A stretch of DNA of 12,174 nucleotides from an uncultured Mollicutes bacterium (GCA_913064935.1 CAJYBF010000011.1:1-12174), one strand, 5' to 3'. Counted from the first letter of the stretch, positions 1 through 7,820 are shown. Numbers and translations: made by a program. The notes: generated from the letters alone by a model not told the origin.

Positions 1-419
1 TGCTTACCTTCTGCAACATTGTCTTGTACTGTTGCTTCTTCGTCTAACTTTTCACGGTATTGATCAAAGTAAGCAAATTCTAGATTAACACCCTGCTTAG
101 TTTCACCGCTGTCAGGTGCTAAGTCACCAAACATTAGTTTTAATAGAGTTGTTTTACCCACACCATTAGGACCGGTAATAATTGTAAATTCAGGATGAAA
201 TATTACTTCATTATAATCAAACGAGATGAAATCTTCTAAAATAATCTTTTCTAGTTTTATTTTATCTTTAAAATCGTTTATGACCTCCTTTTTTTCATCT
301 AAAATTGGGGATAACTCCATTGATTTAGTTTTTTCAATGTTCTCCGCCAATCCTTTCATTTCGGTCATAATATTCACTTTAAAATTGTGTTTAATTAATA
401 GCATTGTTGCGTATTTCAT
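1..419 (-). CDS. Uup-like ABC-F ATPase, C-terminal ATPase domain only, runs off the window
   Basis: This is the start of a soluble ABC-F type ATPase. The family acts on ribosomes or nucleic acid rather than in transport. The 139 visible codons contain a Walker A motif GPNGVGKTT at residues 83-91. After it comes a stretch ending in YFDQYREKLD and DNVAEGK, which strongly resembles the second ATPase domain of Uup. Family members normally carry a complete first ATPase domain and a linker before this point, about 300 residues. Here only about 65 residues precede the domain, and they look like part of the charged linker. The ATG has a good ribosome site (AGGAG, 6 nt spacing) and an in-frame TGA lies two codons upstream, so the frame does not extend. 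The Walker B and signature motifs lie outside the window. It is either a half-size protein or a 5'-deleted remnant. Confidence 0.72.
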   Translation of the reverse strand, partial: MKYATMLLIKHNFKVNIMTEMKGLAENIEKTKSMELSPILDEKKEVINDFKDKIKLEKIILEDFISFDYNEVIFHPEFTIITGPNGVGKTTLLKLMFGDLAPDSGETKQGVNLEFAYFDQYREKLDEEATVQDNVAEGK

Positions 420-477
420 AATTCACTCCTCATATCTAAAATATTATTACGGATTTTTTATTGAATTGCTTTCACCT

Positions 478-501
478 AAAAAATGCGTTTTCACGCATTT
501 T
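478..501 (-). terminator. Rho-independent terminator of the patatin gene
   Basis: A perfect 8-bp stem (AAATGCGT at 481-488 with ACGCATTT at 493-500) closes a 4-nt loop. Read on the minus strand it runs into six T residues. It overlaps the TAA stop of the patatin-like gene. It separates that gene from the ABC-F fragment. Confidence 0.8.
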
Positions 502-1345
502 AATTTGTTAAATATTCAATTAATTCCTTATATCTTTCTTTTGCATACTGATATCCATAGTCATAGATATTATTTAACTTAACAGCATCTTTTTCGAACC
601 TTCCGATGTTTAATTCGTAAGCAGGACGGAAGATGAACAATTCACCTTTTGCTTCTAATTCTTTAGCTTTTATAACTAATTTATTATAACTACTATGTCT
701 TATCTTTAATTCCTTGTATATTTTCGGGTATCTAAGATACCATAATCTAAACATCCAAAGTACAGGTTGTATTTTTTTTTGATATTCTAATGTTCTGGTC
801 AGGATTAGGATTGTTTTTTTATTACCGTCATTAATAGCCTTTTCAAAAGGTAATGATTCTACTATCCCGCCATCTAAATAAATTTTCTTTTCAATTCTAA
901 CTTTCCTTGACGCAATAGGAAGAGATGCAGATGCCTGAATATATTTAAGATGATGTTTGTTATTAATAGTGTCATGGAACTCTACAACACCGTTTTGCAA
1001 ATTGTAAACGCTAACGTAGAATTTACTTTCATTAGCATTAAACGTTTTTACATCAAATGGATCTTTTTCATTTATTTTACCTTGAAATAGATACTTCCAA
1101 TTAACTAGTTGACCTCTAAGTAATAGATTTGAATACGAGATATAGCTTTTATCATTCAAGTAATCAATAGCTAATCTCTTAGATCGTTCTTTTTGTTTGG
1201 ACATAAAGTTCATACCCATTAACGCACCCATAGAAACACCAATCACTGAATCAAATTCGATATTCTTTTCTATAAAGTAATCTAATATTCCCGCTGTGAA
1301 TAGTCCTCTAAATCCTCCACCTTCAAGTACTAGTGCTTTACTCAT
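500..1345 (-). CDS. Patatin-like phospholipase, YjjU/RssA type
   Basis: This is a predicted cytoplasmic serine lipid acyl hydrolase of the bacterial patatin family, 281 residues. The oxyanion-hole motif GGGFRG is at residues 9-14, the nucleophile elbow GVSMG at 36-40 (Ser38) and the Asp of the catalytic dyad in DGG at 158-160, so all catalytic parts are present. Length and order fit the YjjU-type subfamily, whose substrates are poorly known. I chose the ATG at 1345 because AAGGTGGG lies 5-6 nt upstream and the family begins right before the glycine-rich motif. The frame is open to an ATG at 1387, but that would add 14 unlikely residues and overlap the promoter region. It follows the hybrid kinase gene but is separated from it by a terminator and a TATAAT box at 1376-1381, so it is probably its own transcript. 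Confidence 0.88.
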   Translation of the reverse strand: MSKALVLEGGGFRGLFTAGILDYFIEKNIEFDSVIGVSMGALMGMNFMSKQKERSKRLAIDYLNDKSYISYSNLLLRGQLVNWKYLFQGKINEKDPFDVKTFNANESKFYVSVYNLQNGVVEFHDTINNKHHLKYIQASASLPIASRKVRIEKKIYLDGGIVESLPFEKAINDGNKKTILILTRTLEYQKKIQPVLWMFRLWYLRYPKIYKELKIRHSSYNKLVIKAKELEAKGELFIFRPAYELNIGRFEKDAVKLNNIYDYGYQYAKERYKELIEYLTN

Positions 1346-1390
1346 ATTAACCCACCTTTTTCTTGTACTATATATATTATATCGCATTTC

Positions 1391-1413
1391 AAAAAAAAAG
1401 CCATACGGCTTTT
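1391..1413 (-). terminator. Rho-independent terminator of the hybrid kinase gene
   Basis: On the minus strand AAAGCC and GGCTTT pair around a GTAT loop, and nine T residues follow. The hairpin begins within the kinase TAA stop codon. The patatin gene starts about 45 nt downstream. Confidence 0.82.
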
Positions 1414-4117
1414 ATTTCAATATTTTTTTAATTAGTAAATCCATATGAATTGGTTTACTGATAGTATCATCAAAGCCATTCTTAAGATACATATATAAAT
1501 CTTCCTTCTCAACATTCGCTGTTAAAGCTATTATTTTGTGATTTCTATTAGGGAATTTTTTTCTAATGGCTCTAGTTGTTGCTACACCATCAAGAATTGG
1601 CATATTAATATCCATAAGAATTACATCATAATCATGTAAGTCAAGTAAGTTTAGTGCTTCTTGACCATTGTCAGCAACAGATACATTTTTACTCCCTTTA
1701 GATTTCAATATCTCCACTACTAGAGTTTGATTTACTAGATTATCCTCTACTAATAATATCGAAAGTTCATTTATCTTGATGTTACTACTTATTACTACTT
1801 CTTTTATTACAACATCTAGTTCCGGATAGGTAATAATGTTGAAGTTGAAATGTGACCCTACTCCTAATTCAGAAGTAACTTCAATGTTTCCACCCATGCA
1901 CGTAACTAATTTTTTTGCGATTGATAATCCCAATCCGCTTCCGCCATACAATCTTGAAGTTGACGGTTGTAATTGATCAAATGGGTTACATAAGTATTTT
2001 ATATTTTCCTTTGCAATTCCAATTCCAGTATCTTTTAATTCAAATTTTATATTATAACTTGTTTCTTCTTTTTCACACTTAACTAATAAATCTACATATC
2101 CTTTATTAGTAAATTTTATACAGTTGTAAACAAAATTGATTAAAACTTGTCTAATTCTTAAGATGTCTCCACTTATTATCTTTGGAATTTCTTGAAACTT
2201 ATAAATAAGTTTTATACCCTTTTCGTCAGCAAATATAGATAATGTTCTCATTAGTTTTATTACTTCTCCTTGCAAGTCTATATTATCTCTTTCAATTGTC
2301 ATCGAGTTAGCACTGACTTTAGCTAGATCAACGACATCATTAACAAGGTCTAGTAATATCTCAGAGGAACTTTCTATAATCGTCAAATACTCATCTTTAT
2401 CTTTTTCATTTGTATTTTTCATAAGACCGGTATATCCAATTATCGCATTCAAAGGTGTTCTTATTTCATGTGAAATGCTCGCAATATAATTATCTTTCTT
2501 TAATGTAGATTTTTCTGCAACCTTTCTAGCAGTTACAGCTCTGAAATACATAGATAGCATTATTATAGTAACTAATATAAAGCATATCAATACATTCAAA
2601 GTTAAATAATCAAATCTATGAGCAACATCTCTTAACGCTAATTGCATTTCAACTTCTACATCCAAATAAGGAAGCACTTTATTTATAATACTTATCATTG
2701 CAGCATCTTTAACTGCCGCTGCTATTCCTATGTTAATTTCCAAAGGCAATGTACCAACTTCTAAAATAGATGGTCTCCAATTGGTGATTTCAGCACCTAC
2801 CAATGACTCTTCCAACATTAATACGTAGTCTATGTCGTGATTCTCGAGTCCTTTTAAGGCGTCATCATAATTGTCGAATTCAATAACGTCGTTATTGTAC
2901 ACTGCTCTCATGTAGTTAATTATCCAGTCATCTTTCAGCACACCTATAACTTTATCGTTTAATCTTCCTCTGATAAAAATACCATCGGAATCTGATAAGT
3001 CAGCAAATACGTAGTTATTTTTTCTTATAGGATTTGTAAATACCAATTCCTTATCATTAGTAATCTCTTTGTTACCATAGATCCTAACGCCCTTGTCAGG
3101 TATGGTTTCAACGTTAACCTTTATTTGCTCTAGGTCATTATAATCTATATACTTAACTTCTAATTCAAGGACACTTGCCAGTTTTTGCATAACTCTTTGT
3201 GTAAGTCCATGTAACTCATTACGTGCGAAATACTCAATTGGAATTAAGTTTTCGTTTATCACTACTTCAAGATAATCTATATTAGATAAATAATCTAGTT
3301 CATCATCTGTTAACTCAATTCTCGACTCTATGTAATCCAGTTCCGACTCAAGCAGAATTTTAGATAATTCACCAGAGCTTTTCATAACTTCCATCTGTTT
3401 TTCAAGAATTTCAATTAAGATTTTATTCTCCAGTGATGAACTGATTCTGTACGATGTGGCAAAGTCTTCTAATGCGAATTGTTTTGATATTTCATGGTTT
3501 GTATTATCCATGGAGTCACACATAAAGTAACTATCTGTTTTCCCTGTCAACTGCGCTTCTAGTACTTCTTGAGGAGAATTGAAAATCATAATATTAAAAA
3601 AATCATTTCCAAAATTATAGTTCAAGAAATTTATTATTAGATCACCGCTAAGAACTCCTACATTAGAGTTTTCTAGATCAGATATATCTGTTGCGAACAC
3701 TTCTCTTGATGTAAAATTCTCGTATTTTTCAATCCCAAAGGAGAAATATGCTAGTTTATCATTCCTATAATCTGTATTCATATCAAAAACTAGAGTGTTA
3801 TCACTTTCAAACATCTCTAGGTAATCTGTGGGATTCCATATTGTTTTATCTCTTAACTTTAATGTTAAACCTAAATCCCTTTCGATAACTTCAAGAAAGG
3901 TTTTTAGATATCCTTTTCTACCATCAGTATCTATAAAGTATGATGATTCATTAATATATGGAGAAACATCCACATAAAAAACTTCATTTTGGTTTTCCTC
4001 TATAAAAACGACTTCTTCTTTAGAAAAGTTAGATTTGTTAAAATATAAAATTATCGTAATAACAGATAGGATTAAGAGTACAATTGCTGTACTTCGAAAC
4101 CACCTTAACCCTGACAC
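1412..4117 (-). CDS. Hybrid sensor histidine kinase with two periplasmic-binding-type sensor domains and a receiver
   Basis: This is a membrane signal-transduction kinase of 901 residues. An N-terminal membrane segment (about 10-26) is followed by an outside region of about 480 residues that looks like two tandem solute-binding (SBP_bac_3-like) domains, roughly 45-265 and 272-500. A second membrane segment is at 505-524. The HisKA domain has the phosphorylated His550 in SHEIRTPLN. The ATPase domain has Asn665 of the N box, DTGIG at 696-700 and GGSGLGLS at 725-732. A C-terminal receiver has E791/D792, phosphoacceptor Asp836, Thr866 and Lys888. The architecture is like EvgS/BvgS, without their PAS and Hpt domains. 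The start is GTG with GGAG 7 nt upstream. There is no separate response regulator or binding-protein gene nearby, so the output partner and ligand are unknown. An amino acid or similar small solute is a guess from the domain type. Confidence 0.92.
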   Translation of the reverse strand: MSGLRWFRSTAIVLLILSVITIILYFNKSNFSKEEVVFIEENQNEVFYVDVSPYINESSYFIDTDGRKGYLKTFLEVIERDLGLTLKLRDKTIWNPTDYLEMFESDNTLVFDMNTDYRNDKLAYFSFGIEKYENFTSREVFATDISDLENSNVGVLSGDLIINFLNYNFGNDFFNIMIFNSPQEVLEAQLTGKTDSYFMCDSMDNTNHEISKQFALEDFATSYRISSSLENKILIEILEKQMEVMKSSGELSKILLESELDYIESRIELTDDELDYLSNIDYLEVVINENLIPIEYFARNELHGLTQRVMQKLASVLELEVKYIDYNDLEQIKVNVETIPDKGVRIYGNKEITNDKELVFTNPIRKNNYVFADLSDSDGIFIRGRLNDKVIGVLKDDWIINYMRAVYNNDVIEFDNYDDALKGLENHDIDYVLMLEESLVGAEITNWRPSILEVGTLPLEINIGIAAAVKDAAMISIINKVLPYLDVEVEMQLALRDVAHRFDYLTLNVLICFILVTIIMLSMYFRAVTARKVAEKSTLKKDNYIASISHEIRTPLNAIIGYTGLMKNTNEKDKDEYLTIIESSSEILLDLVNDVVDLAKVSANSMTIERDNIDLQGEVIKLMRTLSIFADEKGIKLIYKFQEIPKIISGDILRIRQVLINFVYNCIKFTNKGYVDLLVKCEKEETSYNIKFELKDTGIGIAKENIKYLCNPFDQLQPSTSRLYGGSGLGLSIAKKLVTCMGGNIEVTSELGVGSHFNFNIITYPELDVVIKEVVISSNIKINELSILLVEDNLVNQTLVVEILKSKGSKNVSVADNGQEALNLLDLHDYDVILMDINMPILDGVATTRAIRKKFPNRNHKIIALTANVEKEDLYMYLKNGFDDTISKPIHMDLLIKKILK

Positions 4118-4198
4118 AAAGACACTCCGTGCTTGAACATTTCACGTCCTCCATAAATTTAGTCAAATTGATTTATCCTTCGGCATAATAGTAGTTTC

Positions 4199-4204
4199 AT
4201 TATA
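4199..4204 (-). promoter_or_regulatory. Possible -10 box for the hybrid kinase gene
   Basis: A perfect TATAAT lies about 80 nt before the kinase GTG start. No convincing -35 box is seen 16-18 nt upstream, so the call rests on the -10 box and its position alone. Confidence 0.35.
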
Positions 4205-4255
4205 CATCAAATGTTCTAAATTTGTATTTTTTCGACAAATCTAGCAACATATCGA

Positions 4256-4280
4256 CAAAAAGCCACCCCTTAAGAGGGGT
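4256..4280 (-). terminator. Terminator downstream of the Xaa-Pro aminopeptidase pseudogene
   Basis: ACCCCT (4265-4270) and AGGGGT (4275-4280) form a GC-rich 6-bp stem with a 4-nt loop. On the minus strand the stem is followed by GGC and then five T residues. The stretch 4281-4400, between this hairpin and the pseudogene stop, holds only AT-rich sequence with poly-A/T runs. I see no gene or clear RNA in it. Confidence 0.6.
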
Positions 4281-4400
4281 CATTTCATCTACTGATGCAA
4301 GAAAATGGTCATTCAACATTAAATTCTGTTTAAATTTAGCAAAAAAAACACTGTATTGCATGTCTTTTTTTAAAAAAAATGGATTTCTCCACTTTTCTCT

Positions 4401-5474
4401 CTATAATATAATCAATTCCTTACTAGAATTTGTTAAAACTATGCAGCCAGTTTTAGTAATTACAACATCATCTTCTATTCTCACACCACCTACACCAGTA
4501 ATATATATTCCAGGTTCAATTGTTACACAAGAACCTTCTAGTAGTGGTTCAGTATTGCGACTAGCAACTGATGGAGCTTCATGAACATCTAATCCAAGTC
4601 CGTGTCCAGTTGTGTGTTTGAAAAACTGCCCGTATCCTTCGCTAGTTATATAATAACGACAAACTGCATCTAACTCTTTTCCCGTTAGTCCTGCTTTAGC
4701 AGCCTCGACTGCTTTTAGTTGGGCATTTTTCACAGTTTAATATATCTTTTTTAACTCAGGTGATACTTCTCCTACAGCTACTGTTCTAGTAAGAATAGAT
4801 GTGTATCCTATATAGAAACCACCAAAGTCTAAAGTTACAAGCCCACCTGATTAAATGATTTTATCATTAACCATACACTTTGGTACTGCTCCCCTAACAC
4901 CGCGGGCAACTATGAAAGAGTTCCAAGTTGACTCTGCACCGTGATTTACCATAAATTCTTTTAATTCCTGTTCAACTGATTTTTCTGTAATGCCTGGTGT
5001 TATAAAAGTTAAAATATGATCGAACGCAGCATCGGCTATGTCGCATGCTTTTTGTAAAAGTTCTATCTCAGACTCTTGTTTACAAATTCTCAATTTTTCA
5101 ATCACATTATCTAGTGGAACTAAATCAGATTTCAAAAGCTCAGTGAACATTTGGTACTGAGAATAATATATAGACTTATCAAAAGCTATAAGTTCAATGT
5201 TATGTTTTTTAATTAACTTGTTTAACTCATCACTTATAGATGTCTCTATCTCAATATGATTTAAATCCTTAACCTGTTTATTGGCTTGATCTTTATATCT
5301 AAAATCGGTTAAAAAGTATCCGAAATCCTCTCCAATGAAGACATATCCAGAACTTCAAGAAAATCCTGAAGCATACTTAACATTAAGCAGTACTTTTGCA
5401 CTTTCATGTCCTGCGAGTAAAATTGCTTGATAATTGTTTTGTTGAACATTAACCATAATATTCTTAACTATCAT
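4401..5474 (-). pseudogene. Xaa-Pro aminopeptidase (M24 family), broken by three in-frame nonsense codons
   Basis: The frame from ATG 5474 to TAG 4403-4401 is 357 codons plus the stop, the normal length for a PepP/YqhT-type prolyl dipeptidase or Xaa-Pro aminopeptidase. It is collinear with the family throughout and needs no frameshift. It is interrupted by TGA at 5357-5355 (codon 40, in the usual GF[TS]GSSG motif) and by TAA at 4853-4851 (codon 208) and 4739-4737 (codon 246). The C-terminal part keeps TTGHGLGLDVHEAP, EPGIY and GVRIEDD, which carry the His and Glu metal ligands, and LDFGG carries the first Asp. The second metal Asp, normally in SDxTRT, reads SILTRT, and the PHG motif reads PKC. 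The ATG at 5474 has GAGAGG 9 nt upstream. A start at 5483 would overlap that site. The gene is almost certainly non-functional. Several missense changes at functional residues argue against a pure sequencing error. Confidence 0.88.
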
Positions 5475-5548
5475 TTTGCTCATCCTCTCTATTTCCTATT
5501 ATAATAAATATATCACAAAATTTATATTCATTCCACTTAAAAAAAAGT

Positions 5549-5573
5549 AAAAAAAAAAGGAGTTCAAACTCCT
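5549..5573 (-). terminator. Rho-independent terminator after the tRNA-Gly pair
   Basis: On the minus strand AGGAGT and ACTCCT pair around a 4-nt loop and are followed by about ten T residues. It lies just after the second transcribed tRNA-Gly and ends the tRNA transcript before the aminopeptidase pseudogene. Confidence 0.85.
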
Positions 5574-5583
5574 AGTATTTAAT

Positions 5584-5658
5584 TGGAGCGGGTGATGGGA
5601 ATCGAACCCACGTATTCAGCTTGGAAGGCTGAGGTAATAGCCGTTATACCACACCCGC
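5584..5658 (-). tRNA. tRNA-Gly (anticodon UCC), copy 2 in transcription order
   Basis: The 75-nt gene includes an encoded CCA at 5586-5584. Acceptor strands GCGGGTG and CACCCGC pair fully with discriminator T. The anticodon loop reads CTTCCAA, giving anticodon TCC, which decodes GGA and other glycine codons. The T arm has GTGGGTTCGATTCCCAT. It is identical to the copy 31 nt upstream, and the terminator follows directly. Confidence 0.96.
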
Positions 5659-5665
5659 AGATGTA

Positions 5666-5781
5666 TTGCTGACTAATGATTAAGTTAATTGGAGCGGGTG
5701 ATGGGAATCGAACCCACGTATTCAGCTTGGAAGGCTGAGGTAATAGCCGTTATACCACACCCGCATTTAATTAGTCAGCAA
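5666..5781 (-). repeat. 12-bp perfect inverted repeat flanking the first tRNA-Gly
   Basis: TTGCTGACTAAT at 5666-5677 and its exact reverse complement ATTAGTCAGCAA at 5770-5781 lie on the two sides of the promoter-proximal tRNA-Gly. In the transcript the 5' leader and the intertRNA spacer could pair into a helix that encloses the whole tRNA. The repeat arms are 5 nt from the mature 5' end and 12 nt from the encoded CCA. The second tRNA has no such flanks. Confidence 0.75.
5690..5764 (-). tRNA. tRNA-Gly (anticodon UCC), copy 1 in transcription order
   Basis: This 75-nt gene is identical in sequence to the copy at 5584-5658, with an encoded CCA at 5692-5690 and anticodon TCC. It lies 63 nt after the M29 aminopeptidase stop codon and has its own promoter in that gap. 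Confidence 0.96.
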
Positions 5782-5785
5782 GAAT

Positions 5786-5814
5786 ATATTACCACTGACT
5801 ATTAAATAAGTCAA
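5786..5814 (-). promoter_or_regulatory. Sigma-A type promoter of the tRNA-Gly pair
   Basis: On the minus strand a -35 box TTGACT (5814-5809) is separated by 17 nt from a -10 box TAATAT (5791-5786). TGG lies directly before the -10 box, which fits an extended -10 element. The expected start point is near 5779, inside the left arm of the inverted repeat. Readthrough from the aminopeptidase gene is also possible because no terminator lies between. Confidence 0.65.
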
Positions 5815-5827
5815 CAATTATTAGCAT

Positions 5828-6943
5828 TTATTTTAAGTTATTTGGATTTAATCCTTCTAGATTTTCAATGACAAATAATCCATCTTTTCTTATCAAAATA
5901 TCATCGAAATAAATTTCTCCTCCACCGTACTCTTTTGTTTGGATTAAAACTAAATCCCAATGCACTGCAGAACGGTTTTTATTGTCCGCAGGTCCTTCAT
6001 AAGCTTGACCCGGAGTAAAGTGGATAGAACCCGATATTTTCTCATCATAAAGTATGTCACCCATCGGTTGAGTAATTAATGGATTGACCCCAAAGGCAAA
6101 TTCCCCTATGTATCTAGCTCCATCATCTGTGTCAAATATAGCATTTAACTTATCATCATCATTATCGCAAGTAGCTTTAACAATTTTGCCTTTTTCAAAC
6201 GTTAATGAGATATTATTATAAACTTCTCCTCTGTTTGCACTTGGAGTATTGTAGGTTATTGTACCATTAACTGAATCTAAGACTGGTGCAGTGTATATTT
6301 CGCCATCAGGAATATTGCATTCTCCTGAGCATGGCTCTGATCCATATCCTTTGATAGAGAAAGAAATGTCAGTACCTGGACCTGTAATTCTAACTTTGTC
6401 AGTTTTATTAATTAGTTTCGCAAGTGGCTCGAAGGCTATTTTCATTTTAGAATAATCAACCAAGGAAACCTTCATACAATAATCATAGAATTGCTCGTAA
6501 CTCATTTTGGCTTTATGTGCTAAAGTATGAGTAGGGTAATTTAGAATAACCCATTTTTTATTATTTATTATAATGTCAGTTAACGGTCTCATTTTTTTTG
6601 ATCTACGTAATTTGATATCCATTGGTACATCAACAGATGCATCATCATTTCGATCGGCATATACGCCAATCGAAGCATCTATATCTTCAAATTTAGGTTT
6701 GCTCCACTTTACAAGCATGTCTATGCTTTCTTCTGTAGTAGCTAAGTTGACTTCTCGAGATATCTCATCATCTAATATATCAACGTAAGGATGCGCACCA
6801 AGTCTTCTACATTCCCTTATCAATTCTAGTAGTAAGGGTTTGGCTTCATAATCACCTGTAATTCTTACATGATGACCTTTTTTTACTTCAACTGAATAAT
6901 TCAATAAACTTTTTGCTAATTTCTCTAATCTAAGATCCTTCAT
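5828..6943 (-). CDS. M29 family (thermophilic-type) metallo-aminopeptidase
   Basis: This is a predicted cytoplasmic exopeptidase that removes N-terminal residues from peptides using a two-metal centre, 371 residues, full length for the M29 family. The N-terminal domain is followed by the family's metal-binding half: Glu215 in the NIPDGEIYTAP block, Glu281 in GARYIGEF, His308 and Tyr315 in the SIHFTPGQAY block, and His328/Asp330 in SAVHWDLV. These correspond to the usual ligand and catalytic positions of AmpS/PepS-type enzymes, so the enzyme should be active. Its ATG lies inside the end of the ntdp gene (14-nt overlap), so translation is probably coupled. It ends the thioredoxin-ntdp-aminopeptidase run. 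With the M24 aminopeptidase next door broken, this is the only intact peptidase in the window. Confidence 0.92.
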   Translation of the reverse strand: MKDLRLEKLAKSLLNYSVEVKKGHHVRITGDYEAKPLLLELIRECRRLGAHPYVDILDDEISREVNLATTEESIDMLVKWSKPKFEDIDASIGVYADRNDDASVDVPMDIKLRRSKKMRPLTDIIINNKKWVILNYPTHTLAHKAKMSYEQFYDYCMKVSLVDYSKMKIAFEPLAKLINKTDKVRITGPGTDISFSIKGYGSEPCSGECNIPDGEIYTAPVLDSVNGTITYNTPSANRGEVYNNISLTFEKGKIVKATCDNDDDKLNAIFDTDDGARYIGEFAFGVNPLITQPMGDILYDEKISGSIHFTPGQAYEGPADNKNRSAVHWDLVLIQTKEYGGGEIYFDDILIRKDGLFVIENLEGLNPNNLK

Positions 6944-7472
6944 TTGTATGCTCCTTTAATGTCTTATACTTCTCGTAATAATCCATAACAGTTTCTTTTA
7001 TGAATGGAAACTCTTCGCTCTTAATTCTATCTTCTAGTGCTTCCAACTCAAATTCTATGATTTCCATCACTTCACTTGGATATTCCATTTCCTTACTATT
7101 AACTTGATACTCGAATCTATCTAATACCTTATATTGATTATTTGGAAATATCTTTACATCCAAATCATAATCAATGTACTTAATCGCTTCATCATCAAGA
7201 ACAAAAGGACTCCCAATATTACAGTAATAATGAACTCCCGTATCTTTTAACATTGAGATAACATTAAACCAGTGGTTCTTAAAGAAAAAACAAATTGCGG
7301 GCTCTTGAGTAAACCAAGTTTTGCCATTAGATTCTAAAACCCTTGTCCTCTCATTAGCAACTACGAGGTAATCCTTAGCTATTTCTAATATCATAGTTTT
7401 TTCCCAAATACGATGATATTCCTTATTATGCTTAAAACTGTGAATCTGAATATAATCCCCTGGTTTGTTCAT
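6930..7472 (-). CDS. ntdp: Nucleoside tri-/diphosphate phosphatase, DUF402 (YgaC/Ntdp) family
   Basis: The 180-residue product matches the Gram-positive YgaC/Ntdp family, which hydrolyses the terminal phosphate of nucleoside tri- and diphosphates using divalent metal. Visible family blocks are QIHSFKHN (9-16), VANERTRVLESNGKTW (38-53), EPAICFFF, YYCNIGSPF and the acidic metal-binding stretch IDYDLDVKI with Asp101, Asp103 and Asp105. I preferred ATG 7472 because homologues start about eight residues before QIHS, with GGTAG 5 nt upstream. A TTG at 7484 with AGGTG close by is the alternative. It lies 28 nt after the thioredoxin-like gene and overlaps the M29 aminopeptidase start by 14 nt, indicating one operon. 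Confidence 0.88.
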   Translation of the reverse strand: MNKPGDYIQIHSFKHNKEYHRIWEKTMILEIAKDYLVVANERTRVLESNGKTWFTQEPAICFFFKNHWFNVISMLKDTGVHYYCNIGSPFVLDDEAIKYIDYDLDVKIFPNNQYKVLDRFEYQVNSKEMEYPSEVMEIIEFELEALEDRIKSEEFPFIKETVMDYYEKYKTLKEHTNEGS

Positions 7473-7500
7473 ATTATCTACCAACTTTCACCTAATATAA

Positions 7501-7803
7501 TTATACAGTATTTGATTTGATAAGTGCATCTATTTTTTTGTAAATATAAGTAACTGATTGGAAGGCATAGAATTGATCAAATAACTCTCCATTTTTGAGC
7601 AATATAAAGCAAGGTATGCTGCTCACTTTGTAAGCATTGACAACATTTGAGAATAAGGATAAGTTGATTTTTCTTACTTCAATTTCACTAAATGAGCTAA
7701 CAGCTATATCTAACATTTTTTCTCCAATTTTGCATGTTCCACAATTAGACGTATAGCCAAATATGATAACATTTTCAGATAACTCTTTCTCAAATTGTTC
7801 CAT
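7501..7803 (-). CDS. Thioredoxin-like protein with CGTC active site
   Basis: This is a small cytoplasmic thioredoxin-fold protein of 100 residues. The redox motif is C21-G-T-C24, in place of the CGPC of housekeeping thioredoxin. The cis-proline is Pro64 in SSIPCF, followed directly by a third cysteine, which is uncommon. The fold order (strand before the active site, helix, strand KINLS, cis-Pro strand, C-terminal helix) is visible. This fits the YtpP-like auxiliary thioredoxins of Bacilli, and the substrate is unknown. I chose ATG 7803 with AAGGAG 10 nt upstream. TTG 7809 would be only 4 nt from the same site. It is the first gene of the run with ntdp and the M29 aminopeptidase, and it is divergent from the CotF-type genes. 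Confidence 0.85.
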   Translation of the reverse strand: MEQFEKELSENVIIFGYTSNCGTCKIGEKMLDIAVSSFSEIEVRKINLSLFSNVVNAYKVSSIPCFILLKNGELFDQFYAFQSVTYIYKKIDALIKSNTV

Positions 7804-7820
7804 TAGCAATCCACTCCTTC

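Larger units (their letters stand above)
5579..5765. repeat. 81-bp tandem direct repeat carrying the two tRNA-Gly genes
   Basis: Positions 5579-5659 and 5685-5765 are identical, with a period of 106 bp. The identity covers the tRNA, its CCA and only a few flanking bases (TTAATTGG on one side, A on the other). The spacers have diverged fully, which suggests either an old duplication with conserved tRNA sequence or gene conversion. Confidence 0.9.

Noticed and set aside
226..582. Plus-strand open frame of 118 codons
   Set aside because: It lies antisense to the ABC-F and patatin genes, has no ribosome site and a low-complexity hydrophobic product.
4222..4584. Plus-strand open frame of 120 codons
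   Set aside because: It runs antisense to the 3' end of the aminopeptidase pseudogene and through a terminator hairpin; no family resemblance.
4401..5474. TGA read as tryptophan (mycoplasma code) to rescue the aminopeptidase
   Set aside because: Only one of its three stops is TGA, at a site where glycine is expected. TGA ends trmL normally, and Trp is coded by TGG throughout.
5579..5765. Repeat pair as a possible CRISPR or integration site
   Set aside because: The repeated unit is exactly the tRNA-Gly gene; no integrase or further repeat copies are present.
6573..6788. Plus-strand open frame inside the M29 gene
   Set aside because: It is antisense to a well-conserved enzyme and has no start signals.
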